Origin: an uncultured delta proteobacterium
GTDB taxonomy: Bacteria > Desulfobacterota > Desulfobulbia > Desulfobulbales > Desulfocapsaceae
Direction: 5' to 3'
NCBI GenBank assembly: GCA_903875445.1
Contig: CAIQWD010000066.1
Location: 1 to 64,000, forward strand
Length of the DNA: 64,000 nucleotides
Shown: piece after piece, positions 6,872-16,293 of the stretch
How positions within the stretch are numbered: position 1 is the first letter of the stretch
Layout: every line of letters begins with the position of its first letter
Notes under the pieces: model-generated
Told to the model about the DNA's origin: nothing
Databases searched by the model: none
Seen by the model: only the letters and a program-made list of their open reading frames with translations
Translations under genes and position numbers: made by a program

Positions 6872-9094
6872 CTATTGCTTTGCGGCAGGAGTGGTGGTCT
6901 TCTGGTCGCTCACATGCGTTTTAATCTGTTTGCCCCATTCCGCTATATAACCTTTATTCCAGGCAAAACCCAAGGCCATGAGAAGAACGAGGAGAAATAC
7001 CCAGCGTTTCCAAGGGGTCTTTTTCTCGGCGAAGGGGTCGACAAGGGTCCGTTCCGAACCCTTCGGCAGCATTGCCATTTTAGTTAGGGTGGAGCCGAAG
7101 GGGATATTGATCCGGGCCTTGGTATTGATCGCCCAGCCATTGGCGTCGAGCATCGGGCCGAGGTTACGTTGCCGCAGTTTCAAAAAGGCGATGAGCATGG
7201 ACGGCCCGGAGATGGCAAGAATGCTTGCTCCCACCGCCAGAGGCATCTCCCACATGGGCAGTGCAAGAAAGACTCCGACGATGGAGGCGATAGCCGTGCC
7301 CATCGCCCCGACAGCGAGACCTAAGGCGGCAAAGATACCGGCAAACTTGCCGACATCGAAGGGCAGGGGTGCTGCCGGAGCCGGCGGCGGTGCTGCCGGC
7401 GGTGCGGCCGGTTTCGCTGCGACAGCGGCTATTCCGGCACCGGCCTTACTGTCCACCGCCTTATCCTTGGCAGCGGCGAATTTTTCCAGCTGTTCGGCAA
7501 TCATTCGCCCGATGCGTTTGTAAGGTGCCCAGAAGGCCTGGGAAACACTGATGGGATGGTCGATGATCTTGACGACGGTCGCATCCCAGTCATTGCCCTG
7601 GCTATCGTAAAACACCCCGTTGCGGCCGAGCATCAGATTGTCGGAGTCGCCGCCGGTAAAGGCTGCGGCAATGAATATCCGCTGGTCGCTGCCCCGGCGT
7701 CTGCATTCGCAGTAGGCGAGATAGGTGCGACTGAGATTGGCCAGCGGGCTGTGGCCATCGACGCTCGCCACCTTGATACACAGTTCGCAGGCCCGGCCGT
7801 CGATGTACAAGGTTCCGGTCTGAAAGACCGCCTTGCGATCCTGAACGTAAAAATCGCGGAAGGCCACAAAATTATTCAGCAACCGATAAAGATCGCGGTT
7901 GAAGTAGACGAGTCGAACGACTTTATCAATGGCATCGACCTGCTCTGCCAGTTGTAAATCCTGGCGGATGAGATCCTCCAGCAGGTTTTTGCCCGGTCCC
8001 CGGAGAATCGTCTCGATCCTTTCAAGGCCGAGATTTTCTACCTCCGCCCCGGCCTTGCGGCCCTGCCAGATGGCATAGGGGCTGAAAGTCTCTTTGATCT
8101 GCTGCCACTGGGCGGCCTCAAGTTGGGTGACTTCGCCGAACAAGGGCCTTACCACCAAGGCGGTGAAACGCTCCATGACGGGGCTCCAGGCCGGATTGAT
8201 CCCCTCTTGCAGCGGCAGGGCGCGGTTCGCTTCAATACGGGCCAGAGGAAAACGTTCGACCTCGACCGTGGCTACCGCCAGATCCTGGGATGCTAGGGCC
8301 TCATAATTGGTCGGCGAGGGATTGAGCGGGGCCTCGGCCTTGGCGTCGAAAGCGGCCAAACCGCAGCGTATGAAATAATCATCCACCTTGTTGCAGAGAC
8401 GGGCAAAAACCGCAGCGGCCTCCGTCGTTTGATCGGCGAAAGGCAGGATAGCCGGGGAATCTTTTGCCTGTTTCCACCAGTCGGCATACAACTCGGCCGC
8501 TGTAAAAAAGGCGTCGAGTCGTTCTTGGGAGATACCCGGCAAACCGCTGCGATCCTGCTCGCTGCCGACGCAGGCCATGATCTCGGCGATCAATTTTTGC
8601 ATTGCCTCGTCTTCGCCGGCGTGTTCGGCAATGATCCCGTCCCCGTTGAATTTCGAGTCGTGCAGCAGGGTTTCGGTATTGGTCACATCCTCAATGGACA
8701 CACTCTCGGCCTCGGGCTTGCCGAGATAGGAAAGGAGCTGTTTGGCGGATGCGAGCAGCTGCTGCCCCTCGGCCTGGCTGCCGTCAATAGCCTGCAAAGA
8801 CAATGCGTTGCTGCCTGCCAGAAAACTATCCATCCGGACCAGGACGGAACTGATCCATTTGGTCGCGGCGAGGATCTCCGGCACACGAACCTGGCCGTCC
8901 CGGTCGGTATCGAGCATCGCCAGGGTGCGGGCATCAAATTCCAAACCGTTCACCGGACAGCTGAGCGCCGCCCAGAGTTTCTGATCCAACTCACCCAGAT
9001 GCCTGATATCCTCGGCGGTTTCGAGGCGAACCTGATCAAAACCGCCAAGCCGACAGAAACGCCAATAATGTGGTGAACCTGTAGTGTTTTCCAT
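6872..9094 (-). CDS. large EF-hand-containing C-terminally membrane-anchored protein, function unknown
   Basis: A 740-residue protein I do not recognise by name. Near residues 62-73 there is a canonical EF-hand loop, DTDRDGQVRVPE, and near 148-159 a second, weaker loop, KFNGDGIIAEHA. This suggests a calcium-binding pair at the N-terminus. The middle is mostly helical. An Ala/Pro-rich linker around residue 575 leads into two or three hydrophobic segments, then a soluble stretch, a final transmembrane helix (WVFLLVLLMALGFAW) and a short polar tail. No signal peptide is seen. Start: GGGGAGG lies before the ATG at 9094. It lies about 60 nt upstream of the thioesterase gene and may be its operon leader. 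Confidence 0.65.
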   Translation of the reverse strand: MENTTGSPHYWRFCRLGGFDQVRLETAEDIRHLGELDQKLWAALSCPVNGLEFDARTLAMLDTDRDGQVRVPEILAATKWISSVLVRMDSFLAGSNALSLQAIDGSQAEGQQLLASAKQLLSYLGKPEAESVSIEDVTNTETLLHDSKFNGDGIIAEHAGEDEAMQKLIAEIMACVGSEQDRSGLPGISQERLDAFFTAAELYADWWKQAKDSPAILPFADQTTEAAAVFARLCNKVDDYFIRCGLAAFDAKAEAPLNPSPTNYEALASQDLAVATVEVERFPLARIEANRALPLQEGINPAWSPVMERFTALVVRPLFGEVTQLEAAQWQQIKETFSPYAIWQGRKAGAEVENLGLERIETILRGPGKNLLEDLIRQDLQLAEQVDAIDKVVRLVYFNRDLYRLLNNFVAFRDFYVQDRKAVFQTGTLYIDGRACELCIKVASVDGHSPLANLSRTYLAYCECRRRGSDQRIFIAAAFTGGDSDNLMLGRNGVFYDSQGNDWDATVVKIIDHPISVSQAFWAPYKRIGRMIAEQLEKFAAAKDKAVDSKAGAGIAAVAAKPAAPPAAPPPAPAAPLPFDVGKFAGIFAALGLAVGAMGTAIASIVGVFLALPMWEMPLAVGASILAISGPSMLIAFLKLRQRNLGPMLDANGWAINTKARINIPFGSTLTKMAMLPKGSERTLVDPFAEKKTPWKRWVFLLVLLMALGFAWNKGYIAEWGKQIKTHVSDQKTTTPAAKQ

Positions 9095-9414
9095 AATTCT
9101 TAACCTCCCCAATGGTCAAATGTCGCTGAATCAACGAATGGCAAGCAAAATGATAATTTTCCTCTTTTCAGAGCAAGTACGCCAAAAGCATTCTCGGAGC
9201 TTCGACCTGTATGAACCTAACATACCAAGACAAATAAGAATTACTATCGTTTTTTACCGCACACAACTCGATTGCGGCAAAAAATGATCGTTAAGATGTG
9301 TGCAGAGCGTTAGCAACCATGCTAAAGTGATGAGTCCTTAACAAACAGGCAGAGGGCCGTTGACGGAGAAAATTTGGCCTGAGACAGCGAGCAAACCATA
9401 ACAAGGTACCCATT
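9095..9414. other. intergenic region between divergent genes
   Basis: 320 nt separate the EF-hand protein gene and the acyl-CoA synthetase gene. The stretch is AT-richer than its flanks. A small perfect hairpin TTAGCA-ACCA-TGCTAA lies at 9310-9325. I see no convincing sigma70 pair or gene. Confidence 0.4.
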
Positions 9415-11577
9415 ATGCAAGATCTTGATGCACTCTTCAACCCGTCCTCGGTGGCGGTGGTCGGCGCCTCCGGCACCCCTGGAAAGGTCGGTCATGATAT
9501 CTTCGTCAATATTCTCAAAGGCGGTTTCACCGGCACCCTCTACCCCGTCAACCCCAGGGCCAAGTCGATTGCCTGCGTTCGCGCCTACCCGGACATCCAG
9601 GATATTCCCGACCCCATCGATCTGGCAATCATCATCCTGCCGCCGAATCAGGTCGAGGCGGCTATCGCCAATGCCATCGGCCATGGCGTTAAGGCGGTGG
9701 TCATCGTCTCCGCCGGTTTCCGCGAGGTCGGCCCGGCAGGACTCGCCATCGAACAGCGGATTGTCGCCATGTGCCGGGCGGCCGGAGTGCGGGTGGTCGG
9801 TCCTAACTGCCTGGGGGTGATCAATCCGAAGCCCGAGGTGCGGCTCAATGCCAGTTTCTCGGGACGGATGCCCGCCGCCGGCAATATCTCCTTCATTTCC
9901 CAGAGCGGCGCCCTGTGCACGGCGGTACTTGATTTTGCCGCCGATAAGGATTTCGGTTTCTCGAAGTTCATCTCCATAGGCAACAAGGCCGATGTCGATG
10001 AACTCGACCTGCTCCGCTACTTCCATGCCGACCCGGAGACCGAGGTGATCATGCTCTATATCGAGGAACTGCACCGCGGTCCGGAGTTTATTAGGGAGGT
10101 CAAGGAGATTACCGGCGGCAACCGGCCGACGCCGGTTCTCGCCATCAAATCGGGACGCACCCTGGCCGGGGCCAATGCCGCCGCCTCGCATACCGGGTCG
10201 CTGGCCGGCAGCGAGGCGGTGTACGACGCGATCTTCGCCCAGAGCGGCATCATCCGCGTCGACTCGATCAACGAACTCTTCGATTTCGGCATCGCCTTCG
10301 CCTATAAAAACGAAAGTGCCACCGGCAAGATCCGCCGCAAGGTGCCGCACGGCAATCGGGTGGCCATCGTCACCAACGCCGGCGGGCCGGGGATAGTCGC
10401 CACCGACATGACCGTTTCTTCGGGCCTTGAACTGGCAACCTTTAGCGCCGACACCATCGAGGTGTTGAAAAGCCATCTGCCGACTACCGCCAATGTCAAC
10501 AATCCGGTCGACGTGATCGGCGATGCCGCCCAGGATCGCTACGAAAACGCCCTCTCGGCGGTCATCAAGGACGAAGGGGTGGATGGCGCCCTGGTCATCC
10601 TCACGCCGCAGAGCATGACCAACGCCATCGGCACCGCCGAGGCCATTGTCCGCATCGCCCGCCGTTCCTACAAACCCATCCTCTGCTGCTTTATGGGCAT
10701 TATCGATGTGTCCGTCGGGGTTAAACACCTGCAGGCCAGCGGCGTACCGGTCTATCGTTTTCCGGAAAGCGCGGCGAAGAGTTTCGGCGCCCTATATCGT
10801 TATTCGCGGTGGTTGAACCGTCAGCAGCTGGCGCCGTTTCAGATGACCCACGACAAGCAGCGGGCGGCGGAAATCATCGCCCAGGCACTTGCTGCCGGTA
10901 AGACCTATCTCGGCGAGTTGGGAGGTGCTGAGCTGCTTTCGTGCTACGGCTTCAACGTCCTGCCGACGGTGCTAGCTGCGAGTCGCGAAGAGGCTGGAGA
11001 TGCCGCCGACCGCATGGGCTATCCGGTGGTTATGAAGATCGTCTCGCCGCAGATCGTCCATAAGACCGATGCCGGCGGGGTGTTGGTCGGGCCGGATTGT
11101 CGTGCGGCGGTGGAAAACGGTTTCACGACCATTATCGACAATGCGGCAAAATTTAATCCGGAGGCGGTGATCGAAGGGGTGTTCCTCCAGCGTCTTGCCC
11201 CGAAGGGCCTGGAGGTTATTCTCGGAATGAATCGCTACAAGGTCTTCGGGCCGCTGATCATGTTCGGCATCGGCGGGGTGTTCGTCGAGGTCTTTCAGGA
11301 CGTCGCCTTCCGGCTGGCACCGCTCACCCGCAACGGCGCCCGGAACATGGTGCGCAGCATCAAGGGTTATAAACTGCTGACCGGCTATCGCGGCGCCCCA
11401 AGTACCGATATCGCCACCATCGAAAGGATGCTGGTCGGCCTTTCGGAAATGGTCCTTGACCACCCGGAGATCAAAGAGCTGGATATCAATCCCCTCCTTG
11501 TGCATCCGGATGGCGACGGGGTAACCGTGGCCGATTGCCGCTTTATTCTTGAGCAACCGGCCGAAAACGGCTCCTAA
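9415..11577 (+). CDS. acetate/acyl-CoA ligase (ADP-forming), fused alpha-beta
   Basis: A 720-residue NDP-forming acyl-CoA synthetase. Domain order is a CoA-binding Rossmann domain (residues 1-130, SVAVVGASGTPGKVGHDI), two succinyl-CoA-ligase-like domains with the phospho-accepting His in ASHTGSLAGSEAVYDA, and a C-terminal ATP-grasp domain from about residue 490 (GYPVVMKIVSPQIVHKTD). It interconverts acyl-CoA plus ADP and phosphate with the free acid and ATP. In fermenters and sulfate reducers this conserves energy from acetyl- or aryl-acetyl-CoA. The gene is monocistronic, with a terminator overlapping its stop codon. Confidence 0.9.
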   Translation: MQDLDALFNPSSVAVVGASGTPGKVGHDIFVNILKGGFTGTLYPVNPRAKSIACVRAYPDIQDIPDPIDLAIIILPPNQVEAAIANAIGHGVKAVVIVSAGFREVGPAGLAIEQRIVAMCRAAGVRVVGPNCLGVINPKPEVRLNASFSGRMPAAGNISFISQSGALCTAVLDFAADKDFGFSKFISIGNKADVDELDLLRYFHADPETEVIMLYIEELHRGPEFIREVKEITGGNRPTPVLAIKSGRTLAGANAAASHTGSLAGSEAVYDAIFAQSGIIRVDSINELFDFGIAFAYKNESATGKIRRKVPHGNRVAIVTNAGGPGIVATDMTVSSGLELATFSADTIEVLKSHLPTTANVNNPVDVIGDAAQDRYENALSAVIKDEGVDGALVILTPQSMTNAIGTAEAIVRIARRSYKPILCCFMGIIDVSVGVKHLQASGVPVYRFPESAAKSFGALYRYSRWLNRQQLAPFQMTHDKQRAAEIIAQALAAGKTYLGELGGAELLSCYGFNVLPTVLAASREEAGDAADRMGYPVVMKIVSPQIVHKTDAGGVLVGPDCRAAVENGFTTIIDNAAKFNPEAVIEGVFLQRLAPKGLEVILGMNRYKVFGPLIMFGIGGVFVEVFQDVAFRLAPLTRNGARNMVRSIKGYKLLTGYRGAPSTDIATIERMLVGLSEMVLDHPEIKELDINPLLVHPDGDGVTVADCRFILEQPAENGS

Positions 11578-11585
11578 GCCGTTTT
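11564..11585 (+). terminator. intrinsic terminator overlapping the synthetase stop codon
   Basis: AAAACGGC (11564-11571) pairs perfectly with GCCGTTTT (11578-11585). The loop TCCTAA contains the TAA stop codon of the preceding gene. Confidence 0.6.
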
Positions 11586-11625
11586 ATTAAAATAACATGG
11601 TCATAGGAGTGCCCGGAACGGCATA

Positions 11626-11674
11626 AGGAGCCGTAACGAAATGAGTAACAATGGCCCCATTCGTAACGGCTCCT
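11626..11674. terminator. second hairpin between convergent genes
   Basis: A 15-nt arm at 11626-11640 (AGGAGCCGTAACGAA) pairs with 11660-11674 with one mismatch and a 19-nt loop. It ends 4 nt from the stop codon of the convergent DUF945-type gene and could serve that gene. Confidence 0.5.
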
Positions 11675-11677
11675 AAT

Positions 11678-13000
11678 TTATAACACCAGTTCCTTGTCGT
11701 TGAGAAACAATTTGCCGTCCCTGGTCTCCGCCTTATGCTCGGCGCTCTGGCCGTTTTTCACGAAAATACCGGTCTGCATTCCGGGATAAACCGGAGCAAA
11801 AAGCATGGGGGCATCGCCAACCAGTTTTTCCGGCAGAGTGACATGTGATTTCAGGGAAATAATTTCCAGTGCCAGAGCCGGCTGGCTGACAACAGGAAGA
11901 AACTGGGTAAAAGTCATGTCTTTCTTCAGGCTTATGGTTACATCACCGCTAATCTCGCCATCGGGCAATTGGAGGTGCAGATCGGAAATCTGCAATTCCA
12001 AGCCCTTGGTCAAGAGCTTCTCACCGGCGGCCACTATCTGAAAACCGACCTCTGCCATCTTCTTTTCAAGGACCTGTTTCATCTTCTCCGGATCATCCTT
12101 GGCCGCAGTAACATCCCCGAGGATAGAGCTCACCGTTGCCGTATACAACTTCATGAATTCTTCGTAGCCTTTGGCACTTACGCCGTTTATACCGATTCTC
12201 GCAAAAAATTTGCTGATCTTGTCCGGTCCGGCGTTGAAGCTGTCGACGCCGTATTCCGCCTTGGCCGACAGGGTGTTGTGCTCTTTGTCATAATTCAGGA
12301 AGTAGTCGACTTTCAGATTGGTCAGATCAAAATTCTCGCCACTTTCCTGGATCTGAGCATTTTGCAGCAGCATGGAGACATTTCCATCCCAGATATAGGG
12401 TGAGATCATAGTTAGGGCAGACTTCATGGATACCCCGCCAATCGAGAATTGCTCGGCGACCGACATACCCTCCCAGGAGGCGTCGGAAGTGAATTTTTTA
12501 AACTCCTTATCACAGACCACGGCGACTTTGCCGGGTTTGACCGTAAAGGTTTTGTTTTCCGCCTGTATTGTAAAGGCATCAACGGCAACGGTCGACTCGA
12601 TTCCCCCGGCAAGTTTATAGGTTGTGGTGATATGCAGAGGATCTTTGCCGGCCAGCTTGTTCTTTACCAACTCGGTATACCAGGTGTTTTTCTCGAGACT
12701 GGTTTGCGACACGATACTGCCCATTCCATGCTCTGCCCGGTCGATAAAAACAACCTCATCAACACCGTACAGGGCCTTCAGTTTGCCGAATTTTATCTTC
12801 CATTCAATTTCCGACGAGGAATAGCCTCTATCGTAGCGAACAATCTCGGCGCTGACATCATAACCACTCTTGGCATACAGGGTATTGAGGTTAGCAAATG
12901 TCTCCCGCACTACACGCTCCATCAACAGGCCGCTGCCGAATGGCAAACCGAGTGCGGCAATACCGAGAATCACGACTACGCCGATAATTATCTTCTTCAT
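11678..13000 (-). CDS. DUF945 (YdgA-like) family protein, membrane-anchored
   Basis: A 440-residue protein beginning with one N-terminal hydrophobic helix (IIIGVVVILGIAALGLPF). A long soluble periplasmic part follows with the pattern VRYDRGYSSSEIEWKI near residue 57, characteristic of DUF945/YdgA proteins. The rest is beta-rich repeats such as the LELQISDLHLQLPDGEISGD segment. The family resembles AsmA/lipid-transfer-like envelope proteins, but the role is not established. The gene stands alone with its 3' end at a double hairpin. Confidence 0.75.
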   Translation of the reverse strand: MKKIIIGVVVILGIAALGLPFGSGLLMERVVRETFANLNTLYAKSGYDVSAEIVRYDRGYSSSEIEWKIKFGKLKALYGVDEVVFIDRAEHGMGSIVSQTSLEKNTWYTELVKNKLAGKDPLHITTTYKLAGGIESTVAVDAFTIQAENKTFTVKPGKVAVVCDKEFKKFTSDASWEGMSVAEQFSIGGVSMKSALTMISPYIWDGNVSMLLQNAQIQESGENFDLTNLKVDYFLNYDKEHNTLSAKAEYGVDSFNAGPDKISKFFARIGINGVSAKGYEEFMKLYTATVSSILGDVTAAKDDPEKMKQVLEKKMAEVGFQIVAAGEKLLTKGLELQISDLHLQLPDGEISGDVTISLKKDMTFTQFLPVVSQPALALEIISLKSHVTLPEKLVGDAPMLFAPVYPGMQTGIFVKNGQSAEHKAETRDGKLFLNDKELVL

Positions 13001-13460
13001 ACGTTCTCCTTAACTTGGTCAAATCCGCTGTGGCTTACTCCATCGAGCGCCGACACCGGGAAAAATACATCTTCTCCGAACATTCAATCGGTCAAGCAGT
13101 CAGACAGGGTTTTCCTCCTAACCCCGAACTCAACTCTCTCCGGAGCCCAAACCGTGCCTCACCCTATCCGGTATCCACTCCTTACACAACAATTTTCAGA
13201 TCTGAATGCTAAACTTTGCAGCGGAGAGCAAATGCCAAAACCTGCCCCTGCGACCCTGATTTTCTGTCGAAAGAAAAGAAATTGCGAAAGTTACCTTGAA
13301 AGGGTAGTTTTGCAGCTTCGAATCAGATGGCTCTTCGTTGGCAAGGGCCTTCTTTATAAATTCATAAAAACAAACAGTTATCACCTATAACTCATCCTCT
13401 CCATCCCAATAGGGAGCGCCTGCGGATTGCGGGCAATCTCTACTGGGACAGGCTTTTGGC
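13001..13460. other. intergenic region without recognised genes
   Basis: 460 nt between divergent genes. Base composition falls toward the glycosyltransferase gene. No credible coding frame, RNA gene or repeat was seen. Promoters for both flanking genes are presumably here, but none is clear enough to place. Confidence 0.4.
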
Positions 13461-15188
13461 ATGGTCATATTCGACAAGGTTACCAGTATGCACTACTCCA
13501 GGCTCTTAATGAAAGGTTTACAAGAAAGAACAGCACTATCCATCCCGCTATGGCTGGTATGGATAACGGCATTGGGTATTGTCCTGGTTGGGCTCGGCAG
13601 TTACGGCATTCTCGACAACAACGAAGGCTTGTATGCGGAAATTCCGCGCGAAATGCTCGCTTCCCATGATTGGCGGCAATGGATTATACCGTACTTAAAC
13701 GGTTTACCTTACATGGAAAAACCGCCTTTGCTGTATTGGCTTACGGCATTGTCTTTTGCTCTGTTCGGGGAGTCGGAATGGTCTGCCAGAGTGGTGCCGG
13801 CCTTGTCGTCACTAGCCTGCGTTGCCCTGCTTTTGTGGTTCGGTCGGGCTGTTAAGCGACCGCAGGCCGGGCGTTTGGCGGCATTGATGTTTGTCAGCGG
13901 GCTAGGGGTGTGTGCCATGTCTCGCATGTTAATGTTTGATATGTTGTTGACGGCATTGCTGACAGCGGCACTCATGTGCGCGTACCTCTATCTGAGTGAC
14001 GGCCATGTTCGGTTTCTCCGCTTGGCCTATGCCTTTCTTGCGTTCGCATTATTGGCCAAAGGTTTTGTTGCATTAATTCTGTTTGGCTTGGTGATCATAG
14101 GCTTTCTCCTCAGCAGTGTTCGCTCAATGATGGAGTTTTTGCGCTCAACCGCTAAATTGTTTGAACCCTGGGCGGTGCTGATTTTTTTGGCGATCACGAT
14201 ACCATGGCACGTAGCGGCGAGTCTCACTGAACCTTTCTTTCCCTGGTTCTATTTTGTCAATGAGCATATCTTGCGATTTCTCGGAACACGGGAACCTCAT
14301 GATTATTATGCGGGAGCTTGGTGGTATTATTTACCACGAATGGCGATCTATCTATTCCCTTGGACGTTCTTGTTGCTGTGTTTGTTTTCGCCATCTAAGC
14401 GGATATGCGAACAAGACACCTCGAAAATGAAGCGATTCTTATGGCTGGCGTGGCTTATGCCACTGATTTTCTTTACGCTTTCCAGTGCCAAGGCTAATTA
14501 TTATCTGGTTGCGGTGATGCCATTTGTTGCGTTTCATCTGGCTGCAGGTATTGAGCGACTTTTTTTACGGCCTTCAATGAGAGCTGTGCCAGGGGTATTG
14601 ATTGGTGCCCTTGCGGCGGTGCTCTGCATTGTATTGGTCATGCGCGGAGAAGAATCTCACTTTACGTTATCGATCATGGGTTTGGATCAGCGTCAATTTC
14701 TCTTTTGGGTATTGAGTGGTTTGACGATGCTGGCGTTTGGATGTGCCGTTATTGCTTGGCGAATAACTCAGATAGGTATTCTCGTTTATCTAGCGTTGCC
14801 GGTTTGGATATTTGTCGCTGTTTCTGGCGTATTACCCGCGATCGAACCTTTGGTTTCAACTCGGCAGTTGGCAGATTATCTGCAGAATCAACTGCCTGGA
14901 AGGAAGGCCTATATCTATCGTGATTTCGAAGAGCGATCATCGCTTCCTTTTTATCTCAAAAAAGTAGTTCCCGTGATAGACAGTGATAGCAGCGACTTAT
15001 TTTGGGGGAACAGGTTGCGTGCCAATAAGGTGTTGATTTCCGGCGATCAATTTGAGCAAAAAATCAAAAGGAAACCGGTTGCGGTCGTAGTCTTGAATCG
15101 ACGACTTGAAGAATTTAAGGCGACACATTATTTCAACCGTTTTTTAGGGGAAAAGCGTGTTGGCGAGACGACGGTATTCTTCAAATGA
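13461..15188 (+). CDS. ArnT/GT39-type membrane glycosyltransferase
   Basis: A 575-residue polytopic GT-C glycosyltransferase. The first periplasmic loop holds the family signature DNNEGLYAEIPREML, with the acidic pair used for metal and lipid-sugar binding. PYMEKPPLLYWLTA follows, as in ArnT and PMT-like enzymes. About eleven hydrophobic segments follow, and the C-terminal 100 residues are soluble. Such enzymes move a sugar from a polyprenyl-phosphate donor to lipid A, polysaccharide or protein on the outer face of the inner membrane. Three in-frame ATGs occur in the first 50 nt and none has a good ribosome site. The gene and its neighbour are AT-richer than the surroundings, consistent with transfer. 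Confidence 0.85.
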   Translation: MVIFDKVTSMHYSRLLMKGLQERTALSIPLWLVWITALGIVLVGLGSYGILDNNEGLYAEIPREMLASHDWRQWIIPYLNGLPYMEKPPLLYWLTALSFALFGESEWSARVVPALSSLACVALLLWFGRAVKRPQAGRLAALMFVSGLGVCAMSRMLMFDMLLTALLTAALMCAYLYLSDGHVRFLRLAYAFLAFALLAKGFVALILFGLVIIGFLLSSVRSMMEFLRSTAKLFEPWAVLIFLAITIPWHVAASLTEPFFPWFYFVNEHILRFLGTREPHDYYAGAWWYYLPRMAIYLFPWTFLLLCLFSPSKRICEQDTSKMKRFLWLAWLMPLIFFTLSSAKANYYLVAVMPFVAFHLAAGIERLFLRPSMRAVPGVLIGALAAVLCIVLVMRGEESHFTLSIMGLDQRQFLFWVLSGLTMLAFGCAVIAWRITQIGILVYLALPVWIFVAVSGVLPAIEPLVSTRQLADYLQNQLPGRKAYIYRDFEERSSLPFYLKKVVPVIDSDSSDLFWGNRLRANKVLISGDQFEQKIKRKPVAVVVLNRRLEEFKATHYFNRFLGEKRVGETTVFFK

Positions 15189-15228
15189 TCAATCGGTAAG
15201 CCAACAAACAAAAGGCGTCAATAACGCA

Positions 15229-15798
15229 ATGCAACAACTCATAGATATATGGAAGAAGGCTGTTGCCATCGGCATTGCTCTTTTAGCAACGTTATGGGCT
15301 ATCTATATAATTGACGCACTTTTTTTAGGTGGGAGTTTAAGAAGTCATGGGATACGGCCACGCCAATTAACCGGCTTATCCGGAATACTGTTTGGCCCGC
15401 TTTTTCATGGGAGTATCTCTCACCTTTTTAATAACTCAATAGGAATAATTTTACTCGGATCAATTATCTTATTGAGAGGAATAGCAAAATTTATTTTTGT
15501 CACTTTGGTTTCAATGCTCATTTCCGGCATAGGAATTTGGCTGATAGGCGGGAGTGGTACAAATCATATTGGATATTCAGGTATTATATTTGGTTACTTT
15601 GGATACTTATTATTAACTGGGATTTTCGATAAGAAACTCGGGTCGATATTAATTTCCATTTTTACTGTAACTCTCTATGGTGGAATGATTTTTGGCGTAT
15701 TGCCTACACACGTTGGTATATCTTGGGAAGGGCATTTATTCGGTTTTATCGGAGGAGTTATTTCTGCATTCCTTTTGAGTAAATTTAGAGTAATCTAA
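15229..15798 (+). CDS. rhomboid-family intramembrane serine protease
   Basis: A 189-residue membrane protein with six hydrophobic segments. The rhomboid catalytic Ser lies in GYSG (Ser117) and the catalytic His in EGHLFGFIGG (His169). The earlier LFHGSISHLFNN segment corresponds to the oxyanion and loop-1 region. It cleaves single-pass membrane proteins within the bilayer. The start at 15229 is placed 40 nt after the glycosyltransferase stop. A longer frame from 15157 overlaps the upstream gene and adds non-homologous residues. It is low in GC and probably cotranscribed with the glycosyltransferase. Confidence 0.82.
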   Translation: MQQLIDIWKKAVAIGIALLATLWAIYIIDALFLGGSLRSHGIRPRQLTGLSGILFGPLFHGSISHLFNNSIGIILLGSIILLRGIAKFIFVTLVSMLISGIGIWLIGGSGTNHIGYSGIIFGYFGYLLLTGIFDKKLGSILISIFTVTLYGGMIFGVLPTHVGISWEGHLFGFIGGVISAFLLSKFRVI

Positions 15799-15908
15799 CA
15801 AAATATTTAACCCGACTACCCGACCAGGCCCTGCTTGCATGGTGATCAGGACCAAACCCACCGCCCGGAACGATGCGGTTCTTTTAGCGATTACGAATTA
15901 TCGGTGGT

Positions 15909-15987
15909 AATCCGCCATTTTTTTGGCGACTTTCGCCACTCTTCGGCTATTTTTTCCTATCTCCAAAAACCAATTCACCTAAAATAA
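15909..15987 (+). repeat. imperfect direct repeat, copy A (about 80 nt)
   Basis: Aligns over its full length with 16086-16166, at roughly four of five positions by eye. It contains the perfect palindrome TGGCGA-CTT-TCGCCA. Confidence 0.7.
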
Positions 15988-16085
15988 CCTTTAATAACAA
16001 CCCATTAAAAGCGGTAAATCAACTTGAATTACCGCCAACCAAAAAGTACCGATACTCCTCCGCAGCCCTGAAAATAATTGGCGAG

Positions 16086-16166
16086 AATCCGCCTATTCTT
16101 TTGGCGGCTTTCGGCCAATCTTCGGCCATTTTTCTTACATCGCTAAAACCAATTCCGCTAAAATAA
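16086..16166 (+). repeat. imperfect direct repeat, copy B (about 80 nt)
   Basis: The second copy begins 177 nt after copy A. It shares the blocks AATCCGCC, TTTGGCG-CTTTCG, TCTTCGGC, AAAACCAATTC and CTAAAATAA. Copy B ends 127 nt before the dctA start. Confidence 0.7.
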
Positions 16167-16293
16167 ATGTGATAACAGTATGTTGAATATAAAAAACATA
16201 TTGGCGCAAAGGTTGCTATAGAGAGGACCGAATGCAAATATCCACCTGATATTTGGACATGCAGCAAAAAAACACGAAAAGGAGCGCAAGCAA

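Larger units (their letters stand above)
15799..16293. other. 495-nt repeat-bearing region upstream of dctA
   Basis: No gene. It contains the two direct repeats listed separately and, between them, the perfect inverted repeat GCGGTAA (16011-16017) / TTACCGC (16029-16035). It probably holds the dctA control region. Confidence 0.55.

Noticed and set aside
12449-13390. A 313-codon + strand frame over the DUF945 gene
   Set aside because: Antisense to a gene with a clear membrane anchor and family motif. No ribosome site.
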